From assembly GCA_005408345.1 (NCBI GenBank), contig SEMN01000310.1, forward strand, positions 186,001 to 250,000: a stretch of 64,000 nt of DNA, read 5' to 3'. This document shows positions 13,643-25,225 of the stretch, piece by piece (within the stretch, counting starts at the first letter, position 1; every line of letters begins with the position of its first letter). The notes beneath the pieces are model-generated. The model saw only the letters and a list, made by a program, of their open reading frames with translations, was not told the DNA's origin and did not search any database. The position numbers and the translations under genes were made by a program. The stretch is from Macquaria australasica (lineage: Eukaryota; Chordata; Actinopteri; Centrarchiformes; Percichthyidae).

Positions 13643-13757
13643 TTGTCACCAATCACCCGTCATCTTTCAGCCAATCACATGCCTCCTACCTCTCTTAGGC
13701 AAGCTCAACGACTGCATGTGATTGGCTGAAAGATGAGGGGGAGGGTATTGGTGACAA
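13643..13757. repeat. inverted repeat with CCAAT boxes, 40-44 bp arms
   Basis: The left arm (13643-13682, ttgtcaccaatca...) and right arm (13714-13757, ...attggtgacaa) are reverse complements apart from a small difference near the middle, separated by 31 bases. Each arm has two CCAAT motifs. It could be a small MITE or a structured regulatory site; I see no flanking duplication. Confidence 0.75.
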
Positions 13758-15330
13758 TTAGGGTCTAAGGATAAAGAGTGTAGTATGCTGTACAGATTGT
13801 AAAGGCCCCTGAGGCAAATTTGTGATTTGTGATATTGGGCTGTATAAATAAAATTGACTTTACTCCACTGTCATAAAAGTGACTTAATGAAATTAAATGT
13901 GTCATTATGAAATACATTGTAATTAAGAAAAGTGAAATTATGAAATAAATTTTGACATGAAATAAGTGACACTGAGAAAAATAAATAAAAATAAAAATAA
14001 ATGAAAGAAAAATATCTATAATGAAATGAAAATAAACTCCAGTAAAACCTTTTTACTATGAAAATTACAATGATGAAATAACATTTCTTAACAAAGTTCA
14101 CTTTTATTTCTTAAATTATTTCACAATTTATTGCTTCATTTATGTATTTTACACAATTTAAGTATATGGTTATTTCATAATGTCCTATTTATGTCTTTAG
14201 TATTAAACACTTTGGGATTCCATATTGTAGGACTCTTCTGTATGGTCTTTTTTGGTTCTATCTGCTAGTTTATGGGCTTAGTCTTGTCCTGTCTTTGGGC
14301 TTAGCCTTGTCTTTCTGAACGTTCATAAATGTAATCAGGATGATTGTATAGGTGATGCATTTTTTTGCTGTTAAAGTTTATTCAGGCATAGGTGATTATT
14401 CACACAAGCCACAGTGTTAAGTAAGGCCAGGCAGCAGCGACAGAAACACAGGCCGGCAGTCAGCCAGCCGCAGCAGGTTAGAAGGAGAGACCCACTGAGA
14501 GTCAACAGTAAATGCTGGTGTTCATGTCACAGTTGCCCAGCGATGCCAACAGACACAGAGCCCCTGTGCTACAGTGAATTTAATGGCGGGGAGCTTTTTG
14601 TACGCTATTAGCCGCTGGATGAGTACCTCTCACCTAACTATTAACATCCTGTGGTGCTCTTTTTGTAGACAAGCTAAGTACATTACAGTGATCTGAGTAA
14701 AAAAAAAAATGTTTTTTGATTTCTTTGAAAATCACAGTGACAAAATATGACTGTAACATTTCAGAGGAAAGTGGGGAAATTGACATGATATCAATGTTTT
14801 ATAATATCAATAAATTGCTCTTATAATCCTTTGTATTTGTAGCATTAATCAGAAAATGTATGGTTGATAACCAGTAATAAACATTCATAAGATGCTTTGA
14901 ATTTTTAAAGAGTTATAGTGGTAATGTACTGACCAAATGTGGCATTGCTTGTTTTGTTCTTGTAAGTGAATTATAAATCTTGTCAAGTAACTTTATGTAC
15001 ACAGTGACTAAATGTAGAGCTGATGCAGGAAATGAGAATTCGGGAGGGTATCCGCAGCATTTTTGATTGAGCCACCGCTTCTCAATGTTAAAGCATCCAC
15101 CCTGCAAAAGACATGTTGTCAATGACGAGGAGACACGCATCGATTGACCCACCACGCACACTCAGGGAAGCCGTCAGGCAGAAAAATACTCCACACACAC
15201 ACACCTGCGAGGCAGAAACACACACATGAATGCACAAAGTTAGTTAGAGAAAAACACACTCTCAAACGTACACACAAACAAATAGACATGCACACGTACT
15301 GCAACCGGTGAAAGTTAGGAAGTTGAAATG

Positions 15331-15343
15331 CACACACACACAT

Positions 15344-15398
<55 letters not shown>
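15331..15398. repeat. (CA)n microsatellite
   Basis: CA run with one CATG interruption near 15341. The flanks are also CA-rich from about 15190. Confidence 0.97.
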
Positions 15399-15401
<3 letters not shown>

Positions 15402-18400
15402 ACAGAACAAAGCCCTCCAAACATCTGTGCTCCCCCAGCAGCCTGACCTGACTAGCTGAGTAAATCTCAGTTCTGCATTGTCTCTCGGCCTCCAGGGAGA
15501 ATGTTTGCTGGTGTCGAGGCCTCAGGTGAGCCAGGACAAATGAATGATGCTGAGCTGCGGGATGGAGATTTAATCTCAGGGCTTTTCAGCGTGCCACTCT
15601 GGGTAAATAGGCTGAGTCCGCCTGCAGAGGAAACTGAAGGTTAAAGTAACTTGTCCTCGCCACTGTCGATAGGCACGCTCCATTATTGCTGCTTCATTCC
15701 CATCAGTGCGGAGGAATGAGGTGGTCAGTGGCTTTTTAGCAGCTGAATAAAACAAACCTAGATGGAATATTTACACCCAGCAAATAAGGAAGTGGGGGCA
15801 TCTGTTACGAAAGGAGAGTTAAACAGGTTTTCGATGCTGAATTAGTAGTTGGCACAGTGGTATCCTCTGGAGAACTCCCCATTTTCTTTCATTCATTTGC
15901 TACAGTTGTGACATTATTCAGACATTATTTAACTGTTTTACAGTCAATTACCAGTCAATTGTAATACAAATCTGGAATCTCTTCACCTACACACCCAGCT
16001 ATGATGATAATTAACTGTTAACATTTAAGTAGTATTATTATTATAGTCAAACAGGTTTGTTTCAGCAGCAGGAGTGGAGGAAAAGAATAATGACAACCGT
16101 CACTAAGGATTAAGAATATTCTAATATTCGAACTCCACTGAATTTTCACGTTAATGTCTGTTTACAGGTCGAAAATCTGTGCGAAATTGAAGTGCTCTTT
16201 TAAGGTAAAAGCAAAGTTAAACTGTACTGTTGTATTAAAGAAATTAAGTTCTCCAGGATAATGGAAATACAATTCAATGACTTTTTCCCTTACGCCTCAA
16301 ATGCAATGTAAACACTGAGATAAATATTTGAGATCTGCATCAACAAACAACTCCCATTTACGTGTTGTGCTCTTAGGGACACCGCCATTACTGCAGTGGC
16401 AGTTGAACTGAATGAATCCACTGACAGTGAAAGTAAAGTCAGCAAGCGCCCCCTCTGACACATGAAATTAGCCAATGCAAATGTGGAAGTTTTTCAGTCT
16501 CATAACAGTAGTTTGTAAATGGTTACAAAAGCTCTGAGGGGAAAAAACAACAATGTTTTTGTCTGATCTCCCCGGTCTGGATGAGAAGGTTCTGTGCAGT
16601 AACCAAGCCAGCATTACTTGCAAGTTTAAGATTATAAATCAACAAACTTGCAATCTATGATGTTTTACATTATAATCAGATGAAATGCATCATTTATTAG
16701 AAGTCTGAAAGACATGAAATTGTAAGAGTGAAATTTTGGCCAGGAAACATAGAGAGAGAACAGGAGATGAATTTAGGCAAAATTAATTTCAGATTTCAGA
16801 AGCTTGTGGATTTTTCTTTAGCTGATAACAGCACAGCCCAGTAAGTGTGATTCGGTGATTTGCAGGAGAAAAGCCGTCTAGCCGTCTATTCAAATTGGAC
16901 TACATTTAGGTGAAAAATTCTTGTTGGTGAAAAGTGTTTTAAATTATAACCTTTATTTCAATAGCATTTGAATGACTATATTTTTCACCATGTAACAGGT
17001 TTTACAGGATCTCCTGGTAATATTTCTTGGCAAAACAGCAAAAAAGTAAAATCTCATAAATTACAGTGGTGCAACTTTAAGAGTGAGATGCAGCTTGCTT
17101 ACGTCCTCCCTCAACGTGGATTCATCTATATGTAAACCTCTAGGTGCAGTCACCATGTGCTGATGGATGGGTTTATTTTTAGTTCAACATTATTCAACAT
17201 CTTACTCTTACAGTGTAACAATATATCCCTGTGTATCAGCTAGTCTATTTTTTTTAATTAAAGTCTCTAAATGGGTTTGAACATTTTTCAAAATCTGGTG
17301 TCAAAGTTGTTAAATTAGCAACAATGTTCGTCTTACAGGGAGTAAAGTGACACTAGTGTTCTGCTACCTGGTGAAGAGTCCACATAGCTTGTTACATTTA
17401 ATTATTTGTTTTCTTGTCACATTTTGACATCTATAGGTAAGGCATGTTGTGGCTTTCTGACTTAACTGTAACTTACTACTTACGTGTAGATATTCTGATA
17501 AAACTGATCAAATATGATAAAACAGATGCAAATTCCCAATTTGCACATGTGAGATAAGGAATCCATCAATGAAATATCACCTTACCTCACTGCAGAGGAG
17601 AAGATAAATAAAGTAAAAGTCAAGATAACAATCAAATACTAACTTCTGAGGAAAAGTTAGAAAAATAAATATATTATACTCTGGCATTATGTGGTTGAAA
17701 GAGTTTCTGAGCCCCCACCTGCTGATAGATGACAACCTTCACATTTTTTACATTTTTGGCATTTCACCAACTATCTCATCCAGAGAAGCTTAATGACGGG
17801 TGCAACCACAGAATAAGCTTCAATAGCTGGATCCCCAGCATGACAGGAAAGCGATAGTGAGGCCAACACTGATCCTCTAACGATCATGAATGATGGAGGA
17901 GTGCATGGAAAAGAATAAAGTAAAAGATAAGGATAAAGATTATTCACATTTCTTAAAGAAAGTACAATAGCAGAGAAGTACAGATAGGATTCAGCAGGGA
18001 ATAGATGTTAAGTCTGGAAACTCTTCAGAGTTGAGGGAATAAAGTTCACTGTTCCTTTATCAGCTGAGAAGGTGTCAGAGACATTTGCCCTACGAAATCC
18101 AGTCAAAATGCATTTTGAATTCAAATGTATGTGTATCGACGTAAGGATGTTTTTCTCTACTCTTGGAAAGCAGATTTTTAGAGGATGAAGCTTTGACAGC
18201 AGTGATGTGTTAGTGTCCCTGGTGGGGCTCTCACCCGGCAAACTGGCTGCCAGTTTCTGCAGACACTTCTGTTCTGATCTACTTTAAAACTGGGACATTT
18301 CTTCATATTTAACACTGATATCTGAAATCTTGGTTAAGATACCGTCTGACAGAAACACCAGAGGAGCAGGTGACATTTTTTATGAATCACCTTCTCAACA

Positions 18401-20540
18401 TGTTCACGACCAGATGGTCTGGTGATTCTGGAGAAATTACAACAACAAAAAAAACCCAGAGGAATGGTCAGACTGAACTAGTAATCTGTGTCTATGAATG
18501 AGGAAACATTTCAGAGATTACACCATTTGGTGAACTCCTTTTGGGTAAAGCCACAACAAACACTGCAAGAAATAAATGGAGCCTCTGCCTCCCATTTATT
18601 AGCTCTCACAGCATTTGCAAGTTGCATAAGTGGCTCACAGGTGGCAAGAGTTTGGCAGGCAGCACGGAGGGAAAAGTTCAAATAAACAAACTGTGACCTG
18701 GAGGGGGAAGAAAATTGTGGTGCAGTAACTAATCATACCTTAGATGCAGTATGTATTATATACTGACTGTTCACAAACCCCTCCCCTGAACAGTGGTTGT
18801 CCATCCAGCTTTCAGAACGGCTTCCATATCATAGTGTAGGCTAACGTTAGCAGCTCTGTCAGCAATTAAATTTGGGGAAGTTTGCACTCCAGCAATCCTT
18901 GCCAACCTCGTTATCCCACATAGATTACGTTCGCCAATCTGTTGTAAAAAGACCAGTTTGTAGTTTTGCTTGAAAATACAAACTACAAAGCACAACTCTA
19001 AGCTAAACAGCCAAACAGGGTTGTTTTAGAAAGAAAGCTCTACACTGCAATGCAAGAACAATACTATTCTTTTAATTTCATGTCTTCTAAATGGATCATT
19101 AGCTGATGAGGATGCTGACTTTTTGCTGGGTACATGCGGCTTTGGTCTATCCAATATCTAGTATGTAGCCATCAAGTGCATATTTACGTCCCGTTTTTCA
19201 GCCAACTCAGGAAGCTAATGTTAGCTAGCTAGCCTAATTACCTAGCTTGCTACAGCATATTAAATCTGCTAGCGACAGTTGTCATTTCAGCCAACAAAAT
19301 TGATGCTCGCTGGTTAGAAATTAGAGGCTGCTTTTGTTTACCTCTGGCTGAAATCAAGGACCCGTTGTTTTAAAAATTACTAAGGATTTCAAATGGTAAT
19401 TCTGCCACCATTATCACTGTTAACTGCATATGTGCCGTGCGAGAACCGAAAGCCTGACAGGCCTAGCAATAGTAACTAAGGTGGGCAGGGCTCAGCGAAA
19501 TGTCAATTGGAAATTGTAGGCTAAAGTTACCCGGTTCATCAGCAATAGCATTAGGTCTTGGGAGAAGCTGAAACAATACTGACCTGCTTCAGAGTTTCCG
19601 GGTGCCTCTCTCTTATGTGTCTTCTCAGTATATAGCCTATAGTTGTGTGTGCTCTTGAGTCCGCAATGACATATTTTCTCTGATATGTAGCTATCAAGTG
19701 GTGATTTTAACAACACAAAGAACACACAGATGGAGGATGGATAAAGATCTTTGAAGTTTTATTTACTTGTCTGCCAATGACGCATTAGACTTGGTGACTT
19801 GGCTAACAAGAATGTATTAGTAAGTCTGAAGATATATTGTGAAAATAATGCGTGATGTCTCAACAGCATCATAGTCTGTAGTCGAGAGCCTGCTGAAACA
19901 GCTGAAGAAATACACTTTTGTACATTACATCCAAGGACAGTTAAGTCAACACCTGCCAACATACAGTACACGACTAGCGTACATGATATCACTGTCAAAT
20001 GTGACTCTGCTTCATAAGACCAATAGATTTAGCTTGATTTTAAATTTTGATTCCTTTTTTGAATAGTTCATTTTATCATCTCATGGTGCCCCAACTTTTT
20101 ATTGTCCATGGAGTGGACCCTGGTACACCTTTGCAGTGAAATCTTAAATTCATAAAGGTTTTGGTCAGATTAAGAGAAGAGTGGTCTACACACACTAAAT
20201 AATCTGTCCTGGGGCATACAAAATAACATAATGACTTCTTTAAATTGGTGCTATTCTCCTTTATGTACTGTTGAAGTAGCCTAGTTATTGTTAGACAAAT
20301 ATGGGCTGTTAGAATTTAATTCAATTCTTAAGATTCACATTTAATTTAATTTCTAATTTGTGATTTGATTTAATATTTAACTTTGTTTTGGCCCTTCACC
20401 TATGCTTTTCTTACCATTGCTAAGCGTTAAACATGCTCGCTTCATTTCATTCATATTTTAAAGCAGAGAGAGCTACTTTACAGCTTGAGTTATGACGTCC
20501 AGCCTTGTATACTGTGGTGTTAAGCACTCATTTAGTGGCG

Positions 20541-20612
20541 CTCATCTTTATCTAAATGTGTTGTTGGAAACTATGTCTCATCTTTATCTAAATGTGCTGT
20601 TGGAAACTATGT
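20541..20612. repeat. 36-bp tandem duplication
   Basis: Two head-to-tail copies (20541-20576 and 20577-20612) beginning ctcatctttatctaaatgtg differ at one base. Confidence 0.9.
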
Positions 20613-20903
20613 ATAAATATATAAGTGTGTGTATGTGTGTATTTATATAGAAGCAGTGGAGTTTTCATGGTAAATCTACAAGCTGTCATGTTTTATTCAG
20701 AGTGAGGCATGAAGAGCTGTTGTGTTCAGGAGCCAACAACTCCTACACTTCTCCCAACTCTTTCATACTGAGCCTGGCAGGTATCAGGGGGTAATATTTT
20801 ACCCCTCATACCTACTCTCTGTCTCTGTCTATTGCTCTCTTTTCCTGTATCACTTATTCTGCCTCTTACTCTGCGTTCAACTTGAAAGATGCACAAGGGG
20901 CAT

Positions 20904-20905
<2 letters not shown>

Positions 20906-20964
<59 letters not shown>
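20906..20964. repeat. (GT)n microsatellite
   Basis: An uninterrupted GT run of about 29 units in the large intron, about 1 kb before the first kinase exon. Confidence 0.97.
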
Positions 20965-20966
<2 letters not shown>

Positions 20967-21944
20967 CTCATGTAAGGAGGGCCCACAAAAATACTAGAAC
21001 AAATAGCCGTGGATGCGAGAGGTGCCCATAGAGAATGCCTATGTACTGTATTTTTGTGCTACGCCCCTGCTTAGTCTAATCATTAGAAGAATAAGCTTCA
21101 ATTCTGTGATCATTAGGAAAAAATAGAATAAGAAGTATAGCGAGAGACAGAGGGACTGTTTTTCTCACTCTGCTCAACTGGTTGTTTTATTTTCCTCACA
21201 GAGATTTTTCAGATATAGACTTTTTACTATTCTGTTCTCATTAGAAAATGTCCCCCTGTGTTGTTTCAGTGCCAACAGTAAAACCAAGGAATCCAGATAA
21301 GAGATTTGCAGCTCGGCAGGTCCAATGTCATCTCGCAGTTTATTTGCGTTTTTGGAAATATATAACCACTTGAACCCTAATGTTCCCAGTATTCTCTCTT
21401 AAGTAGCTTCAAAGTTAGATAAAACATTTTTTACAGTTTGACAATATCACATACTCTGTAACTGCTTTTTTCAGCACTTCACTTAAGCTGTATCACACCC
21501 ATATTAAGCAAATGGTTTTTTTATGGATTCACCATTACATCAAACAGAGAATTTAAGATGTCTTATGCATCATCTCGTACACATGTAACTCAGCATGACA
21601 TATTTGGTACTGTATCTTTAGAAACTTGAGATCTTGACTAGAATATAAAATACTACAAAGCACATACAGCTGCCAGTACACTGTATCTCTCTCTCTTTGC
21701 TTGTAATCTGGCACTGTCAGGCTTTCCTTCCTTCATATTCTCTCCCCTTTCCCTACTTTGCATTTGTTCATTCCCATGTTTTAGAGATGAATGTTGAAAT
21801 ATTCATTTGAAATCTCCTTCTAAACATATTTTTCTGCAAATTTAGCATTGTTCTATGTCCTATAAAAATGTACTGAAGATTAATATCTGAGGAAAGCGTT
21901 TTAAAAATGACCCTTGTCTCTCTCCCTGCCTGTCTGTGGTTTAG

Positions 21945-22075
21945 TTGTCCAGCATATAAAGCGGAGAGACATCATCCTGAAAAGGGAGTTGGGTGAAGGA
22001 GCGTTCGGTAAAGTCTTCCTGGCAGAGTGTTACAACCTCAGCCCCACCAAGGACAAGATGCTGGTGGCTGTCAAG
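21945..22075 (+). CDS. ntrk3: ntrk3 exon: start of kinase domain, glycine-rich loop and catalytic lysine
   Basis: The 131-bp exon follows the acceptor gtggtttag and ends at GTCAAG before the donor gtacat. It supplies two bases to the codon split with the previous exon and ends on a codon boundary. It encodes VQHIKRRDIILKRELGEG and continues to AECYNLSPTKDKMLVAVK. GEGAFGKV is the nucleotide-binding glycine loop (GxGxFG), and the final AVK holds the beta-3 lysine that anchors ATP phosphates. Insertion of the TrkC-type NLSPTKDKMLV loop is intact. The split codon reads C|TT (Leu) where mammalian TrkC has Tyr and TrkB has Phe. A long GT microsatellite begins about 13-20 bases into the following intron. 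Confidence 0.96.
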
Positions 22076-22087
22076 GTACATCTTCAC

Positions 22088-22094
22088 TGTGTGG

Positions 22095-22150
<56 letters not shown>

Positions 22151-22154
22151 GTGT
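22088..22154. repeat. (GT)n microsatellite beside a splice donor
   Basis: GT run starting about 13-20 bases after the donor at 22076, giving a UG-rich tract in the pre-mRNA. Confidence 0.97.
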
Positions 22155-22167
22155 TATAAACAGCATT

Positions 22168-22432
22168 AAAGGAATCATTTGGCATTTTTGGGTAATACAC
22201 TCATTCACTTTTTTGTGGAGAGTTAGATGAGAAGATTGACACCACTGTCATATCTGATAAATACAAAGCTGAGACTGGAAACACAGGGAAACAGCCAGCC
22301 TGGCTCCAAAAGTGACTCAATCTTCCTGCCAGCACATTGAAAGCTCACTAATTAACTCATTATATCTTGTTTGTTTAATTGGTACAAAAATCAAAGTGTG
22401 TGGTTTAAATGAAGGGTTATGTGCCAGACTAT
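22168..22432 (+). repeat. dispersed repeat family A, forward copy
   Basis: Begins near catttttgggtaatacactcattcactt, passes gagttagatgagaagattgacaccact and aaagctcactaattaactca, and ends at ggttatgtgccagactat. It matches the forward copies at 34308 and 47281. Confidence 0.75.
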
Positions 22433-23417
22433 GGCTGTCTCCAAAATCACTTCCTGTTTACTATATAGTGCACCGTATTTATTCCCTGCCATTCTGAGTG
22501 TGTAAATTTATCCACGATGTAGTGCACTCAAAAAAGTAGTGTCCATGTCATGCACACTACTTTCTGCTGACAATCCCACAATGCAATGCATCTCATTGCA
22601 TAGATGCGTTACCAGTACACAGTAAAATGCGCCAAAGTTGGGTGGGCTGTCCTATGGAAGCCCAGTATTCATGTTAAATGATGTTTTGACCTATCACTAG
22701 GCCCTGCAGTGGGTATCAGGCTGTGCCATCATAAATCTTCTGATCCCTCTGACAGGCAACATCATTCTCTAACCCTGACCTAACTTACCTTTAAGCTGCC
22801 TTTAAATCCTACTCTCACTTAAGCAAAGAGCAGATACTTGGTGGCTTGACCCGGCCTTATATCTACATTATATCTGCTTAGGCTAAACTACCGCAGCTGG
22901 CCCTACTGGCCTGATAGGCAGTTTCATCTGAATGCCATGGCCCGCTCAGTAGTCCAACTGTCCTCCCTGCTTATCTAGCTCCACTAGTCTTACAAAGAGT
23001 TACTAGTTATGTCAGAAAGCTTTTCCACACCATTCACTGACCTAATGCACCTTCAATGTGTTCATTAATCCTACTCTTACCTAATCAAAGAACAGGTACT
23101 CAGCAGCATGACCCAGCCTCATATCCACACTGTAATTGCTTAGGCTAAACTACAGTAGCTGGCCCTACTGGCTTGATAGGCAATTTCATTTGAATGCCAT
23201 GGCCCGCTCAGCAGTCCAGCCACCATCACTGTGCATCTGGTCCCACCAGTCTTACCAATAGCCACTAGTTAGCAACCCCTCTGGTATGAGCAGCCCTGCA
23301 ACTCTACTGCTGTCAGTGATGACACGAAATGTTGAGAATTAGTAAGTGTCCAAAATCTCTATTTACTGCTCACTTTAGTGACTGGAGTGGTGGGAGTGAT
23401 TTCAGACACAACCATAG
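22433..23417. mobile_element. probable non-autonomous DNA element with inverted ends
   Basis: The left end (ctatggctgtctccaaaatc, from about 22429) and the reverse complement of the right end (ctatggttgtgtctgaaatc, ending 23417) match over some 20 bases, followed on both sides by weaker similarity around tttact. No coding capacity. Two direct copies with a 262-bp period lie inside (about 22777-23010 and 23039-23276). It sits between opposed family A copies, so it looks nested. No clear target duplication was found. Confidence 0.6.
22777..23276. repeat. two direct repeats, 262-bp period
   Basis: Both units share gcttaggctaaacta, gctggccctactgg and gaatgccatggcccgctcag. They differ by many substitutions, so the duplication is old and probably part of the element's structure. 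Confidence 0.85.
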
Positions 23418-23420
23418 TTT

Positions 23421-23560
23421 GACACATCAGCTAGGCTAAGCTAACTAACTCCTGATTGTAGCTTCATAGTTAATGGACACATATAAGGGTATGTAGTATC
23501 AATCCTCTCATCTAACTCCTAGCAGGAAAGTGATTAAACATATTTACAAAATGTCAGACT
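23421..23560 (-). repeat. dispersed repeat family A, reverse partial copy
   Basis: Contains aggctaagctaact, tagcttcata and, reversed, gagttagatgagaggattgatact. It faces the forward copy at 22168. Confidence 0.65.
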
Positions 23561-24167
23561 ATTCCTCTAAATGATAGTAAGGGAAAACAGGACTGAAGGT
23601 TCAGGTTCATTGTTTTCTCTAAGCTTCCAGAGGTTAAATCACTACCATGTTATTCAGTATTTGTCACTGAAAGACTTGAGCAAAACGGACATTTAACAAC
23701 ATGAAAATGTCAAAAGTGAACATTGTTAGTAGGGAGCTTTGGCCTCTGTAACCTGAGAGACAATGTAGATAAAAAGAGATACAAGAGTGTTCTGTTAAGT
23801 GAGTGAGGGCTCCCCCATCTGGGGCTGGGTGCCCCAACCTCTACCTGTCTTTGCACCCATTCAAACCCTGTCGAAGTATCAGCCGATGAACCAGCAATTA
23901 CTGTCAGGCAAAGATGCTTTGTTTAAAATAGCTCAAAGCATTTAGAACCATTGCCCCTGTGTGGTGACTCTCAATGCTTTCACAGTGCTCAACATTAAGT
24001 TGTGCTTGGCAGCTCCCTTTGTGAATACAAGGAACTGTATGAATGTGAAGCAGGGCGATGCTGAATATGAGGTTGCAGACTCAGCAAACCTTTTCCAGGA
24101 AAAGAAATCACAGCCAGAAAACCACCCTGACCTTGACAAAAGGAGAAGTTAGTGGAAGAGGTAAGAT

Positions 24168-25225
24168 GAGTCCGTAAAGTTCTTGAAGTTCGCGGAAGAC
24201 ACCACCCTCATTGGGCTCATCTCTGGCGGGGATGAGTCTGCCTACAGTGACCTGGTGCAAACTTGGAGGTCACTCCTCTTAAGACAGTGCAGATGGTTGT
24301 GGATTTCAGGAAGCACCCAGCCCCAGCCGTCCCCATCACCCTGTGTGACTCCCCAGTCAACACTGTGGAGTCCTTCTACTTCCTGGGCACCATCATCACC
24401 CAGGACCTCACCAAGAAAGCACAGCAGAGGATGTACTCCCTGCAGCTGAAGAAATTCAACCTGACAAAGTCAATGATGGTGCACTCCTACACCGCCATCA
24501 TTGAGTCCATCCTCATCTCCTCCATCACCATCTGGTACGCTGCTGCCACTGCCAAGGAGAAGGGCAGATTGCAGTGTATCATTCGCTTTGCAGAGAAGGT
24601 GATTTGCTGCAAACTGCCACCCCTCCAGGACCTGTATGCCTCCAGGACCCTGAAGCATGCAGGAAAGATTGTGGCTGACCCCTCCCACCCCAGACACAAA
24701 CTGTGTGAGACACTCCCCCCTGGCAAAAGGCTGTGGTCCATTAGGACCAAAACCTCACTCCACAACAACAGTTTCTTCCTGACTGCAGGACCTTATCAAC
24801 AAGGTGCCTGGGACCCCCACTGACACTGACACTACCCCCTCAGAGACACTATACATTACATTAACGTACAGGCTCTACATCTGTCTCAATTTGTTACATT
24901 AACGCACAACTTTTGGATTCATATCTTGCACATATTATTTATACTTCATACTGTACATTTTTGCACATTCCTTTGTCAATATTTTGCACATTCCTGCACA
25001 AGCTCTTTCATTCTAAAAACAGATATATTGTGCATACCTTTATAATATTTGTTTTCATATTTTTATTGTCAATTTTTCTATTTATATTTCTTGACTTTTG
25101 TAGTACTCGTTTTTTTAAAATCTTCTTTATTTTCTCTTACTATGTTTATTGTTATACACCAAAATACCAAAGCACATTTTTTATTTGTGAAAACCTACTT
25201 GGCAATAAACCCGATTCTGATGAAG
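24168..25225 (+). mobile_element. 5'-truncated CR1/L2-type LINE, C-terminal RT and 3' tail
   Basis: The 3' end of a non-LTR retrotransposon. A first frame (24183-24290) encodes FAEDTTLIGLISGGDESAY, the region of the catalytic FADD box, with the first aspartate replaced by glutamate. After a frameshift near 24270-24290, a second frame to 24823 encodes VVDFRKHPAPA, FYFLGTIITQDL, TKKAQQRM, then HSYTAIIESILISSITIWYA and the C-terminal KRLWSIRTKTSLHNN. These are typical of the thumb and C-terminal part of fish CR1/L2-like reverse transcriptases. Short segments appear deleted against the family pattern near 24275 and 24410. An AT-rich 3' UTR ends ttggcaataaacccgattctgatga. The element is inactive. 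Confidence 0.88.

Larger units (their letters stand above)
8931..21944 (+). other. ntrk3 intron, 13.0 kb
   Basis: Between the juxtamembrane exon and the first kinase exon. In mammals this interval also carries the exons for kinase-less TrkC; I looked for their conserved peptide and did not see it. Contents: repeat-like sequence at about 8970-9440 and 18770-19710, three CA/GT microsatellites, the hairpin at 13643-13757, an AT-rich stretch at 13330-14200, a 36-bp tandem duplication at 20541-20612, and complex unique sequence at about 11690-12420 and 15470-15760 that may be regulatory. The remaining open frames are short and unrecognisable. Confidence 0.6.
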
